Shown here: in pieces, positions 45,690 through 55,129 of the stretch
How positions within the stretch are numbered: the stretch's first letter is position 1
Layout: the number at the start of each line of letters is the position of its first letter
From: Adhaeribacter radiodurans
Lineage (GTDB): Bacteria; Bacteroidota; Bacteroidia; Cytophagales; Hymenobacteraceae
Direction: 5' to 3'
Assembly (NCBI RefSeq): GCF_014075995.1
Contig: NZ_CP055153.1
Location: forward strand, 6,510,001 to 6,574,000
DNA length: 64,000 nt
The notes under the pieces: generated by a model
Database searches by the model: none
What the model saw: the letters and a program-made list of their open reading frames with translations, nothing else
What the model was told of the DNA's origin: nothing
Translations under genes and position numbers: made by a program

Positions 45690-45773
45690 TAAGCTGTTGG
45701 AACTAAAGAAAAGCAGTAACCTGCTGCTAAACGGAGATGATACGATAGCGACGTTTAGCGGCATCTCTTTTTT
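45690..45773 (+). ncRNA. Candidate structured RNA / terminator before galE
   Basis: GCAG-TAAC-CTGC near 45715 forms one hairpin. TGCTAAACG (45725-45733) can pair with CGTTTAGCG (45752-45760), while GAGATG (45734-45739) can pair with CATCTC (45762-45767), which is followed by six T. The two helices interlock, so they are mutually exclusive or form a pseudoknot. It may be an ordinary terminator of the dehydrogenase gene or a small regulatory RNA. Confidence 0.45.
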
Positions 45774-45871
45774 GCAGAATAAAAATGGCAACCTTCCGGC
45801 AGTTTAATCCGAAAGCTTGTTAAAAGAATGTACTAATCACTTTGTCTATCTACTTAAACGAAATATAAACT

Positions 45872-46918
45872 TTGGAAACAAAAGGGAAAATAGTAGTAAC
45901 CGGTGGTGCCGGCTACATTGGTTCGCACGCCGTAGTCGAGTTATTTGCAGCAGGTTATGAACCAATTATTATCGATAATTTTGTTAATTCTCAGGAATCG
46001 GCCTTAGATGGTATTCAAGCAATTATCAACGCAACGGTAAAATGCCATAAAATTGATTGTACCGATAAAGAAGCCTTGCGCCAGGTATTTCAGGAAGAAG
46101 GTACTATTCTGGGGGTTATCCATTTTGCTGCTTATAAAGCCGTAGGCGAATCGGTGAAAGAGCCTTTAAAATATTACCACAATAATGTAGGCTCTTTGGT
46201 AGCCTTGTTAGAGGTTATGACCGAGTTTAACGTAAATAAACTGGTTTTCTCGTCGTCGTGTACCGTGTATGGTATTCCCGATCAATTACCAGTTACGGAG
46301 GCTACGCCGGTTAAAAAAGCTAACTCGCCCTACGGTAACACCAAACAAATTTGCGAAGATATTTTATCAGATTTAGCCCGAAGCAGCGACAGTAATATTT
46401 ACTCCATTGCTCTGCGGTATTTTAATCCGGTTGGCGCCCATCCCTCTGCTAAAATTGGGGAATTACCGCTTGGGGTACCTAATAACCTGGTACCATTTAT
46501 TACGCAAACCGCCATGGGCATTCGCGAAAAATTAACTGTTTTTGGGAATGATTACGATACCCCAGATGGTAGCAATATCCGCGATTACATTCACGTGGTA
46601 GATTTGGCTAAAGCCCACGTAGTAGCCATTGACCGTCTGGTGCAAAATAAAGGCGAGCAGATTGAATTTTTCAATATTGGAACGGGTTGGGGCAATTCGG
46701 TTTTGGAGGTAATTCATACTTTCGAGAAAGTTACCGGCCAGAAATTGAACTATGTTATTGGCCCACGGCGAGCCGGCGATGTGCCTCAAATTTATGCTGA
46801 TGTTGCCAAATCTACGCAGGAACTAGGCTTTAAAACTGAGTTAGGCTTAGAAGAATCTTTAAAAAGTGCCTGGGACTGGGAAGTATATTTAAAAAATAAG
46901 CAACAAGCGGCAAGTTAA
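45872..46918 (+). CDS. galE: UDP-glucose 4-epimerase GalE
   Basis: The 348-residue SDR-family protein has the NAD motif GGAGYIGSHAVVELF, the VIHFAAYKAVGESVKEPLKYY stretch diagnostic of GalE, the active-site Ser in FSSSCTVYG and Tyr/Lys in SPYGNTKQICEDIL, and LRYFNPVGAHPSAKIGE with the C-terminal GDVPQIYADVAK. It interconverts UDP-glucose and UDP-galactose. The start codon is TTG at 45872 (METKGKIVVTGGAG). It stands in a run of nucleotide-sugar genes and supplies galactose for surface polysaccharide. Confidence 0.94.
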   Translation: METKGKIVVTGGAGYIGSHAVVELFAAGYEPIIIDNFVNSQESALDGIQAIINATVKCHKIDCTDKEALRQVFQEEGTILGVIHFAAYKAVGESVKEPLKYYHNNVGSLVALLEVMTEFNVNKLVFSSSCTVYGIPDQLPVTEATPVKKANSPYGNTKQICEDILSDLARSSDSNIYSIALRYFNPVGAHPSAKIGELPLGVPNNLVPFITQTAMGIREKLTVFGNDYDTPDGSNIRDYIHVVDLAKAHVVAIDRLVQNKGEQIEFFNIGTGWGNSVLEVIHTFEKVTGQKLNYVIGPRRAGDVPQIYADVAKSTQELGFKTELGLEESLKSAWDWEVYLKNKQQAAS

Positions 46919-47057
46919 ATCAGCTAATTTTTTAATCATTGCCGATAATTAATTTTATCAGAAGTAGTTATAAAAAAGTAGCTGGACAAATTAGCGGAAT
47001 ATACTGGATGTCTAAATTGCTATAATCGGCATAGATTTTAAAATTATAAGAAAATCC

Positions 47058-47085
47058 AACATCTAATATCCTGATACTTGTGTCT
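47058..47085 (+). repeat. 28-nt dispersed repeat, copy 2
   Basis: It differs from 31999-32026 at a single base (AACATCTAATATC, then C for T, then TGATACTTGTGTCT). It lies about 30 bp before the rfbB start codon. Confidence 0.5.
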
Positions 47086-47116
47086 AATAATTGGTTGTAG
47101 TACTTAATCAAACCCC

Positions 47117-48163
47117 ATGAAAATATTAATTACCGGCGGGGCCGGCTTTATTGGTTCGCACGTAGTGCGGTTGTTTGTTACCAAATACCCGAATTACCAA
47201 ATCGTAAACCTCGATAAGCTCACCTACGCTGGCAATCTGGAGAACCTGCGTGATGTAGAAAATCAGCCGAACTATACTTTTGTAAAAGGCGACATTGTGG
47301 ATGCAGACTTTATCCAGCAGTTGTTCTCGGAGCAGCAGTTTGATGCGGTCATTCACCTGGCCGCCGAGTCGCACGTGGACCGGTCTATTACTGACCCATT
47401 GGCGTTTGTGTATACCAACGTTATTGGCACGGTAAATTTACTAAATGCGGCCCGCAGCAACTGGAAAAGCAACCTGGAAGAACATGTATTTTACCACGTA
47501 TCCACCGATGAGGTATACGGCACCTTGGGCGAAACCGGCATGTTCACCGAAGAAACCAAGTACGATCCGCATTCGCCGTACTCGGCTTCTAAAGCCAGCT
47601 CCGACCATTTTGTACGCGCTTATTACGACACCTATGGGTTGCCGGTAAAAATATCCAATTGCTCCAACAATTACGGCCCTAATCATTTTCCGGAAAAATT
47701 AATACCGCTGGCTATAAATAATATCCGCAACGGCAAACCAGTACCGGTTTACGGCAAAGGCGAAAACGTGCGTGACTGGCTATTTGTAAAAGATCATGCT
47801 ACGGCCATTGACGCAGTTTTTCATCAAGGAAAAGTGGGCGATACCTATAACATTGGCGGCGTAAATGAATGGAAAAACATTGATTTAATCCGGTTGCTCT
47901 GCGATGTAATGGACGAGAAAACCGGTAAACCTCAAGGTGCTTCGCAAAAGTTAATCACGTTTGTCACCGACCGGGCTGGCCACGATTTGCGTTACGCCAT
48001 TGATTCGTCTAAAATTATGCGCGAACTAGGCTGGAAACCTTCCGTAACTTTTGAGCAAGGTCTGGCCCAAACCGTTGACTGGTATCTGCAAAACACCGAA
48101 TGGCTGGAACACGTTACCTCCGGCACTTACCAGGACTATTACGACAAGCAATATACCCGATAA
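47117..48163 (+). CDS. rfbB: dTDP-glucose 4,6-dehydratase RmlB
   Basis: The 348-residue SDR has the NAD-binding GGAGFIGSHVVRLF, DKLTYAGNLENL, AAESHVDRSI, and the catalytic triad with STDEVYGTLG (Asp/Glu pair for dehydration) and YSASKASSDHFVRAYYDTYGLP. It converts dTDP-glucose to dTDP-4-keto-6-deoxyglucose, the first step specific to dTDP-rhamnose and other deoxysugars. rfbA is encoded 1.3 kb downstream. The usual rfbC and rfbD partners are not in the window. Confidence 0.95.
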   Translation: MKILITGGAGFIGSHVVRLFVTKYPNYQIVNLDKLTYAGNLENLRDVENQPNYTFVKGDIVDADFIQQLFSEQQFDAVIHLAAESHVDRSITDPLAFVYTNVIGTVNLLNAARSNWKSNLEEHVFYHVSTDEVYGTLGETGMFTEETKYDPHSPYSASKASSDHFVRAYYDTYGLPVKISNCSNNYGPNHFPEKLIPLAINNIRNGKPVPVYGKGENVRDWLFVKDHATAIDAVFHQGKVGDTYNIGGVNEWKNIDLIRLLCDVMDEKTGKPQGASQKLITFVTDRAGHDLRYAIDSSKIMRELGWKPSVTFEQGLAQTVDWYLQNTEWLEHVTSGTYQDYYDKQYTR

Positions 48164-48251
48164 GTAAATTATGAATTAGAAATGTCTTATTATAGAGCGT
48201 TTTCAAAAACTAATTTCTAATTCCTGATTTTTAATTTTTAATCAAAAAAAC

Positions 48252-49256
48252 GTGTACGAAAATCCCTTTCACAGCCAAGCCCTCGAAAGTTTATCGTTTT
48301 TGGTAACGGGTGGCGGCGGCTTTATTGGTTCTAATATTGTTGAGTATTTACTAAAATATAATGTGGGCAAAGTTCGGGTGCTCGATAACTTCTCGAACGG
48401 ATTTTTAAAAAACATCAAAGCTTTTCAGGACGATTCCCGTTTTGAGCTGATTGACGGGGATATTCGCAACCCGGAAGTTTGCCAGCAGGCTTGCGCCGGA
48501 ATGGATATTGTGCTGCACCAGGCCGCTTTGGGATCGGTGCCGCGCAGCATTAAAGACCCGATTACTACCAACGACGTTAATATTGGTGGTTTTGTGAATA
48601 TGCTTACCGCCGCCAAAGACCAGCAGGTAAAACGCTTTGTATATGCGGCTTCTTCTTCTACTTACGGCGACAGTAAAACCTTACCTAAAGTAGAAGATAA
48701 AATTGGTCGCCCTTTATCGCCGTACGCCGTAACTAAATACGCCAATGAGTTATACGCCGATGTTTTCGGCAAAACCTACGGCATGGAAATTATCGGACTA
48801 CGGTATTTTAATATTTTTGGCCCGCGTCAGGACCCGAACGGCGCCTACGCGGCCGTTATCCCTTTGTTTATCGATGCAGTGTTAAAAGGTCATTCGCCAA
48901 AAATGAACGGCGACGGCAATCAAACCCGCGACTTTACCTTCGTTGAAAATTGCGTGGAGGCTAATATTCGGGCTGCTTTGGTGCATAATCAGGAAGCAAT
49001 TAACCAGGTATATAACATTGCGGTTGGCGATCGTACTTCGCTGAACGATTTATTCAACATCCTGAAAGAAGAAGCCCATTCCGACATCATTCCTTCTTAC
49101 GGACCAGATCGGGCCGGTGATATCCGGGATAGTTTGGCCGATATTTCGAAAGCCCGCACGTTGTTAGGCTACGATCCAAAAATTAAAATAAAAGAAGGTT
49201 TGCAGATTACCCTGGATTGGTTCAGAAGCAACCAAGACTTTATTTATAATAATTAA
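48252..49256 (+). CDS. UDP-N-acetylglucosamine C4-epimerase (WbpP/TviC-like)
   Basis: The 334-residue extended SDR starts at GTG 48252 and has GGGGFIGSNIVEYLL, VLDNFSNGFLKNI, ALGSVPRSIKDPITTNDVNI (the WbpP/TviC substrate loop), YAASSSTYGD with the catalytic Ser/Thr, and YAVTKYANELYADVF with Tyr/Lys. This loop distinguishes UDP-GlcNAc/GalNAc 4-epimerases from GalE. It probably works with the TviB/WbpO-like dehydrogenase to make UDP-GalNAcA or UDP-GlcNAcA epimers. It is 88 bp after rfbB. Confidence 0.88.
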   Translation: MYENPFHSQALESLSFLVTGGGGFIGSNIVEYLLKYNVGKVRVLDNFSNGFLKNIKAFQDDSRFELIDGDIRNPEVCQQACAGMDIVLHQAALGSVPRSIKDPITTNDVNIGGFVNMLTAAKDQQVKRFVYAASSSTYGDSKTLPKVEDKIGRPLSPYAVTKYANELYADVFGKTYGMEIIGLRYFNIFGPRQDPNGAYAAVIPLFIDAVLKGHSPKMNGDGNQTRDFTFVENCVEANIRAALVHNQEAINQVYNIAVGDRTSLNDLFNILKEEAHSDIIPSYGPDRAGDIRDSLADISKARTLLGYDPKIKIKEGLQITLDWFRSNQDFIYNN

Positions 49257-49428
49257 ATTGTTTGATTGTTGAATGGCTGGATGATTGAAGTTTTGCAACT
49301 TAACCTAAAAGCCAGTCTCCTCTGCTCTTCCTAAGTTAGAGGTTAGGACTCTTGAATTTTGATTTAGTAAGTTAAATATTTAACAATTAAACCAATGGTT
49401 CATCGACCATGGACCGTAGACTAACGTT

Positions 49429-50310
49429 ATGAAAGGTATTATCCTGGCCGGTGGTTCCGGTACCCGACTGCATCCGCTAACCCTGGCGGTAAGCAAGCAA
49501 TTAATGCCGGTTTACGACAAGCCGATGATTTATTATCCGCTCTCTATTTTGATGATGGCGGGAATCCGGGATATTTTACTAATTACTACCCCGCACGATA
49601 ATCCTTTATTTAAAAAATTACTGGGCGATGGTCAAGAATTAGGTTGTAACTTCCAGTATGCCATTCAAGAAGAACCAAACGGATTAGCTCAAGCTTTTGT
49701 AATAGGTGCCGATTTTATTGGGAATGATAAAGTTGCTTTAGTGCTGGGAGATAATATTTTTTACGGCGCTGGCTTGAGTGAATTACTGCAAAGTAACAAC
49801 GACCCGGACGGGGGCGTGGTGTATGCTTACCACGTAGGAGACCCGGAACGCTACGGCGTGGTAGAATTCGATGATAACAACAAGGTGATTTCTATTGAAG
49901 AAAAACCGAAGCAACCAAAATCAAACTACGCCGTTCCCGGCTTGTATTTCTATGACAACAACGTTATTCAAATTGCCCGCGATCTAAAACCAAGTCCCCG
50001 GGGCGAGTACGAAATTACCGATGTTAACCAGGAATATTTGCGGAGAGGTAAGTTAAAAGTAGGGATTCTGGGCCGCGGAACGGCCTGGCTCGATACCGGT
50101 ACGTTTGATTCGTTAATGCAGGCCGCTACTTTTGTACAAGTAATTGAAGAACGCCAAGGCCTAAAAATCGGTTGTATTGAAGAAATTGCTTATCGTATGG
50201 GCTTTATTAATGCCGAACAACTCCAAAAAATTGCCGCCCCATTGGTAAAAAGCGGCTACGGCAAGTACTTGATGAAGTTACCTAACGAGAAGGTTCTGGA
50301 GCGCAGCTAA
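49429..50310 (+). CDS. rfbA: Glucose-1-phosphate thymidylyltransferase RmlA
   Basis: The 293-residue nucleotidyltransferase has [20 protein letters not shown] at the start, [36 protein letters not shown], and [16 protein letters not shown], all diagnostic of RmlA. It makes dTDP-glucose from dTTP and glucose-1-phosphate, the substrate of RmlB encoded upstream. The 172-bp gap before it contains AT-rich DNA. A REPIN-like palindrome follows 60 bp after the stop. Confidence 0.96.
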   Translation: MKGIILAGGSGTRLHPLTLAVSKQLMPVYDKPMIYYPLSILMMAGIRDILLITTPHDNPLFKKLLGDGQELGCNFQYAIQEEPNGLAQAFVIGADFIGNDKVALVLGDNIFYGAGLSELLQSNNDPDGGVVYAYHVGDPERYGVVEFDDNNKVISIEEKPKQPKSNYAVPGLYFYDNNVIQIARDLKPSPRGEYEITDVNQEYLRRGKLKVGILGRGTAWLDTGTFDSLMQAATFVQVIEERQGLKIGCIEEIAYRMGFINAEQLQKIAAPLVKSGYGKYLMKLPNEKVLERS

Positions 50311-50369
50311 TCGCAGATTACCACGAATTATTGGATTTAACGGATTCTATTTCTATCCGGTAATACACC

Positions 50370-50477
50370 CACTATGGCGCGGAAGTTACTTCCGTGCCTT
50401 TTCTTTTTGTTCAAAGTTACAATCGCTTTTACTAAGAAGCTTGTGTAAGGCACGGAAGTAACTTCCGCGACATAGTG
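50370..50477. repeat. REPIN/MITE-like 31-bp inverted repeat
   Basis: Arms 50370-50400 and 50447-50477 match at 30 of 31 positions in reverse complement, around a 46-bp centre. Each arm carries an internal GGAAGT-T-ACTTCC hairpin. The structure resembles paired REP sequences (REPIN). A decayed half copy is at 24881-24907. No RAYT transposase is encoded in this window. Confidence 0.75.
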
Positions 50478-50531
50478 AACAGAATAGCGGCATCGCCTTC
50501 CCTGTTTTAGCTTACCTTAATAGACAGAGAA

Positions 50532-51824
50532 TTACTTCTCAGCTTCGTACTTTTCTTTAAATTTCTGGTATAAAGCTTTTTGCTTATCCGTAAGGTTGAT
50601 TTTACGGCCTTGAATATAGGCGGCGGTAACATTATTGGTGCGCATATCCAGTAAGTCGCCGGCCGAAATAACCAAGTTCGCATCTTTGCCTGCTGCTATA
50701 GTGCCTGTTTGCTGGTCAACCCCTAGAATTTTAGCGGTATTTGCTGTAACTGCCGATAGGGCTTGTTCTTTGGTAAGTCCGTAAGCTACCGCTGTACCGG
50801 CAATAAAAGGTAAATTGCGGTGCCCGTGTAAGGCTCCATCGTATTGCAAACAGTACAAAATACCGGCTTGCTGCAGTAAATTGGGCAACTTATATGGTAA
50901 ATCTACATCTTCTACGGTACGATTAGGTAATATGTGAATGCCCGAAATAATCACCGGCACGTTCTGTTCTTTTAAAAAATCCGTAATCTTCCAGCTGTCG
51001 TATCCGCCAACTAACACGATATTTTTCACGTTGTTCTTTTTCGCGAACCGAATGCCTTCAATAATTTCTTTCGCTGCGTCGGCGTGGATGTATAATCTTT
51101 TACTGCCATCAAACAAGCCCTTGAGAGCCACCAGTTTTAAATTTTCTTTACCAGCTACTTCCCGCGAAAAAACCGCTGCTTCCGTAAACAGTTGCTGCAA
51201 CTCTTGCAAGGCTTTTTCCCGATTGTTAATGGCTTCACTGATGTTGGGCCGTGATTCCGGTTGCGGCGCCCGCGGGATGGTAGGCCAGTTCAGGTGCAAA
51301 CCATCATCGGCTTTTACTGCTGCGTCTTCCCAGTTCCAGGCATCGAGCTGCATCACCGACGAAGAACCCGAAATGGTACCACCCACTGGGGTAGCTTGGA
51401 CCAGTAAAACCCCGTTGGCTCGGATGGTTGGCAAAATATCAGAATCAGTATTGTATGCTATTAAAGACCGTACATTCGGGTTGAATACGCCTACTTCCTG
51501 TTCGTCGCGGGTAGCTCGCACCGACGAAATATCAGTTAAACCTAACTGGGTATTGGGTTGAATAAGGCCCGGGTAAATATGCTGACCACTAACTTCTATT
51601 ACTTCATAGCCGGTGGCAGTCGGAGCCCCACTAGCCGGACCAGCGTAGGTAATTTTACCTTTATCAAAAGCAACGGCGGCTTTCTCAATTACCAGGCCAT
51701 TGCCCACGTGCAGCGTAGCGCCGGTGAGTAACACGGGTTTGGCTTGTTTAGGTGCCGGAGCTGGCACTTGCGCCCAGGAGGTAAACGTAAAAAAAAGAGC
51801 CGACAGTAATATTGTACATTTCAT
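50532..51824 (-). CDS. Exported amidohydrolase-like protein, metal motif lost
   Basis: The 430-residue protein has a signal peptide (ILLSALFFTFTSWAQ) and the shape of imidazolonepropionase-type amidohydrolases: a small beta domain at each end (LTGATLHVGNGLVIEKAAV; GTIAAGKDANLVISAGDLLD) around a TIM barrel with LTKEQALSAVTANTAKILG. The HxH metal motif, which should follow IYPGLI, reads QPNTQL, and the later His/Asp ligands are not clear. It is likely inactive, or an unusual metal-independent partner of the protein encoded at 51911-54952, whose gene lies just upstream on the same strand with an 86-bp gap. Confidence 0.87.
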   Translation of the reverse strand: MKCTILLSALFFTFTSWAQVPAPAPKQAKPVLLTGATLHVGNGLVIEKAAVAFDKGKITYAGPASGAPTATGYEVIEVSGQHIYPGLIQPNTQLGLTDISSVRATRDEQEVGVFNPNVRSLIAYNTDSDILPTIRANGVLLVQATPVGGTISGSSSVMQLDAWNWEDAAVKADDGLHLNWPTIPRAPQPESRPNISEAINNREKALQELQQLFTEAAVFSREVAGKENLKLVALKGLFDGSKRLYIHADAAKEIIEGIRFAKKNNVKNIVLVGGYDSWKITDFLKEQNVPVIISGIHILPNRTVEDVDLPYKLPNLLQQAGILYCLQYDGALHGHRNLPFIAGTAVAYGLTKEQALSAVTANTAKILGVDQQTGTIAAGKDANLVISAGDLLDMRTNNVTAAYIQGRKINLTDKQKALYQKFKEKYEAEK

Positions 51825-51910
51825 GTATTTAGTCGCTAGTCCGTGGGCTAAAGCCCACAGATTTGTAAAATTTTAAAATTCTGGTAATCCAAAAATGACT
51901 ACGATAGTCT

Positions 51911-54900
51911 TTATTCCTCCACTGCTACGTCTTCGCAGTGTTTTACTTCGCCTTTACGGGTAACCGGAGCTGGTTGGGTAGGTTCACCGGATTGTTTAGC
52001 AGCTAGCATTTTCTGAATAAGCCGCTGGCGTTCTTTGTCCCGTTCCAGGCGGAGTTGCTTATCTATTTCCAGATCGTAATAAAGGGTGCCATCCACAAAA
52101 GTTTTTTCGGCTTTCGCGTAGATAGAGAGCGGGTGGTCGGTCCAGAGCACCACATCGGCATCTTTACCGGGTTGTAAGCTACCCATGCGGTTATCGAGGT
52201 GCAGTAATTTGGCTGGGTTGAGTGTGACAAGCTTCAAGGCTTCTTCTTCGGATAATCCACCGTATTTTACCGTTTTAGCGGCTTCCTGATTTAAACGGCG
52301 GGCCATTTCGGCATCATCGGAGTTAATGGCAGTTACTAAACCTACATTGGTCATCAGGGCAGCGTTATACGGAATCGCATCTTTTACTTCCATTTTATAA
52401 GCCCACCAATCCGAAAACGTGGAAGCGCCGGAACCGTGCTTTTTCATTTTATCGGCTACTTTGTATCCTTCCAGAATGTGGGTAAACGTATTTACCTGAA
52501 AGCCCATTTGGTCGGCTACTTTCAACAGCATGTTAATTTCTGACTGAACGTAGGAATGACAGGTAATGAAACGCTGTTTATTTAAAATTTCGGCGAGAGC
52601 CTCCAGTTCCAGGTCGCGGCGGGGCGCGCCAGTTTTAGCTTGTGCTGCTTTGGAAAGTTTCCGGTAATTTTTCCAGGCCTGGTCATATTCTTTGGCTCTC
52701 TGAAAAGCATCGATGTATACTTGTTCTACACCCATGCGGGATTGAGGGAACCGGATAGTATGCTGCGCACTCCAATTAGATTGTTTTACGTTTTCGCCTA
52801 AAGCAAATTTAATGTAGTTATCGGCTCCTTTAATTTTCAGTTCTTCTGGTCCTAGTCCCCAACGCAGTTTTATCAAAGCCGATTGCCCACCAATGGGATT
52901 GGCTGAGCCGTGCAGCAACTGCGAAGCCACGACACCCCCTGCTAATTGCCGGTAAATATTAATATCTTCCGGATCTACTACATCGCCGATGCGTACTTCG
53001 GAGGTAACCGATTGCGTGGCTTCGTTTACCGAGTGGCTGATGGCAATGTGCGAATGCTCATCGATAATACCGGGCGTAACGTGTTTGCCGGTGCCATCAA
53101 TGGTTGTAGCGCCATTAATTGGTAAGTTTTTGCCTACCTTTTCAATTTTGCCGTTGCGCAACAACACATCGGCATTTTCCAGGCGGCCTTCTTTTTCGTT
53201 CGTCCAGACCGTAGCATTTTTAATCAGAATAGTTTCCGGTTTAGGTAGAGCGGTACGGCCGAATGCGGTAAACGGGTATAACATAGTTCCTACCGGGGTA
53301 GCAGCGGACGTTTTACGAACGACAACCAGAGACGGCGGTACGGGATAAGCTTTTTCTAAAGTAGCTACCCATTTTACCGGGGTAGCATTTGGCAATTGTC
53401 CGGAACCTTCAAATCCTGGTTTGCCGGTAGTGTACCAACCGCTTAAGCGTACCTGGCTTTCCGGGTTTTTAGGATCAGCGTTATAAGCAATGGTAACTAG
53501 GTCATTAGTTAAATTTAACCGTACTTTTATTTTAGTAGTATCTTTTTCGGCAGGATTTTTAAAAATTACGCGACCATCAGGTTTATCGCCTTGGCCGGTA
53601 ATTTCCAAACGGATGGGGGCTTGCTCTCCTACTTTCAGCGAATACGTGCCCCGCACATCAATGGGTAACTGGCGCACCGGATACCGTTCGCCCTGAACCC
53701 AATTTTCGAGTACCACATTATCTTCCTGAAAAACGGGTTGAGAAGTTATGATAAAGTTTGCTAACATACCTTTGCGTAAAGCGCCCACCTGGTTTTCGGC
53801 TTGTAGTAACCGGGCCGGGGTTTGGGTTAAAGCTTTTAAGGCTTCCTGCTCCGAGAGGCCGTAGGTAATGGCTTTGCGAATATTGGGCAGAAACTTTTTC
53901 TTATCCTTTAAATCGGCCGCGGTAAAGGAAAACGAAATGTTGTTCTTATTTAACAAAGCCGCGTTAGCCGGAGCCATTTCCCAGTGTTTTAAATCTTCCA
54001 AGGCAATAAGGTCAGCATCGAGCGGATCTTCTACGTTGTAGGCATCCGGAAAATTTACTGGTAAGATCAGAGGAGCGTTAGTGGCTTTTACCTCGCGGAG
54101 CATTTGGTACTCATCGCCCCGGCCTTTTATAAGGTATTGCTGCCCGAATTCATCTCCAATTTTATCTGCGCGCAAAACGTTTAATTTATCTGACACCTCA
54201 AAAATATGCGGCAAATTGCGGTTGGCGTAAAAAGCTTGTAAGGATAAGTTTTGCTCTTCAGTGGGGTGTTGACGCAGCCAGTCGGCATCCAGGTAAGTCT
54301 GGCGAACTAGGGCAATGGCGCCCATTAAGGAACCCGGATAATCCTGTGCGGAAGAGCCCCGGTTAAAGGACATACCTGCGGCAGCTTTCTCTTTTAAAAT
54401 AACTTCATTTTCCCGTTTCTGGGCTAAAGTTACCAGAGCAGCCGTGCCCCGGGCAATACCATCCGGGTGCTGGGTTAATACCGTACCGAAACCTTGCTGC
54501 CGGTAATCTTCGGCGCTTTTATTATCTACTTTAAATAATTCTACGGCGTTGGCATCGGCCCGAATGGCTTGATTCCAGTTGAAAGCGCCTTTGCGGGTAC
54601 TTTCGGACTGTGGCGGGGAAGTAAAACCTACCGAAGCGGGAGTAACAGGCGGCAAACCGTAAGCCGAAAACAGATCAATAAAGCTCGGATAAATAAACTT
54701 ACCCTGCGCATCCACTACTACCGCACCAGCCGGAATTTTAACGTTAGTTCCCGCGGCCTCTACTTTACCGTTCCGGATAACCAGCGTAGCTTTGTCCAGC
54801 TTCGTTTGATAATCGACATAAAGGGTTGCGTTGGTAAAAGCGACTAATCCGGGGCGGTCGTCGTACACGCCATTGCGCGGAAATGTTTGCTGCGCTTGGC

Positions 54901-54952
54901 TGTAAAAAGTAGTACCGGCGGCAAAAAGAAGAGTAAAAATAATTTTACGCAT
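51911..54952 (-). CDS. Exported double-domain amidohydrolase
   Basis: The 1013-residue protein carries a signal (IIFTLLFAAGTTFYSQAQ) and two amidohydrolase-like halves. The first (residues about 30-430) has the beta-domain NATLYVDYQTKLDKATLVIR, but its HxH position reads IDLFSAYG, so it is degenerate. The second half (about 575-970) is complete: IDEHSHIAI with HSH, ITCHSY, FTHILEG and INSDDAEM carry the His and Asp ligands, and PAKLLHLDNRMGSLQPGKDADVVLW ends the fold. This two-module layout is common in Bacteroidota; the substrate is probably a peptide or related amide. It is the first gene of the pair with 50532-51824. Confidence 0.9.
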   Translation of the reverse strand: MRKIIFTLLFAAGTTFYSQAQQTFPRNGVYDDRPGLVAFTNATLYVDYQTKLDKATLVIRNGKVEAAGTNVKIPAGAVVVDAQGKFIYPSFIDLFSAYGLPPVTPASVGFTSPPQSESTRKGAFNWNQAIRADANAVELFKVDNKSAEDYRQQGFGTVLTQHPDGIARGTAALVTLAQKRENEVILKEKAAAGMSFNRGSSAQDYPGSLMGAIALVRQTYLDADWLRQHPTEEQNLSLQAFYANRNLPHIFEVSDKLNVLRADKIGDEFGQQYLIKGRGDEYQMLREVKATNAPLILPVNFPDAYNVEDPLDADLIALEDLKHWEMAPANAALLNKNNISFSFTAADLKDKKKFLPNIRKAITYGLSEQEALKALTQTPARLLQAENQVGALRKGMLANFIITSQPVFQEDNVVLENWVQGERYPVRQLPIDVRGTYSLKVGEQAPIRLEITGQGDKPDGRVIFKNPAEKDTTKIKVRLNLTNDLVTIAYNADPKNPESQVRLSGWYTTGKPGFEGSGQLPNATPVKWVATLEKAYPVPPSLVVVRKTSAATPVGTMLYPFTAFGRTALPKPETILIKNATVWTNEKEGRLENADVLLRNGKIEKVGKNLPINGATTIDGTGKHVTPGIIDEHSHIAISHSVNEATQSVTSEVRIGDVVDPEDINIYRQLAGGVVASQLLHGSANPIGGQSALIKLRWGLGPEELKIKGADNYIKFALGENVKQSNWSAQHTIRFPQSRMGVEQVYIDAFQRAKEYDQAWKNYRKLSKAAQAKTGAPRRDLELEALAEILNKQRFITCHSYVQSEINMLLKVADQMGFQVNTFTHILEGYKVADKMKKHGSGASTFSDWWAYKMEVKDAIPYNAALMTNVGLVTAINSDDAEMARRLNQEAAKTVKYGGLSEEEALKLVTLNPAKLLHLDNRMGSLQPGKDADVVLWTDHPLSIYAKAEKTFVDGTLYYDLEIDKQLRLERDKERQRLIQKMLAAKQSGEPTQPAPVTRKGEVKHCEDVAVEE

Positions 54953-55129
54953 GTAAATAACCGTAGTGAGACCGAAATTTACATTAGAACCGGATGAATT
55001 AGAAATTTTTGAAATTAATTCATTGGGATTTAATAAAGCAATGTCAAAGCTTGCAGGAGAGTTTTCTTTCTTATTAAATTAATAAAGAATGAGCCTTTTC
55101 CTTATAAGTAATATTGGAACAGTCTGCTA

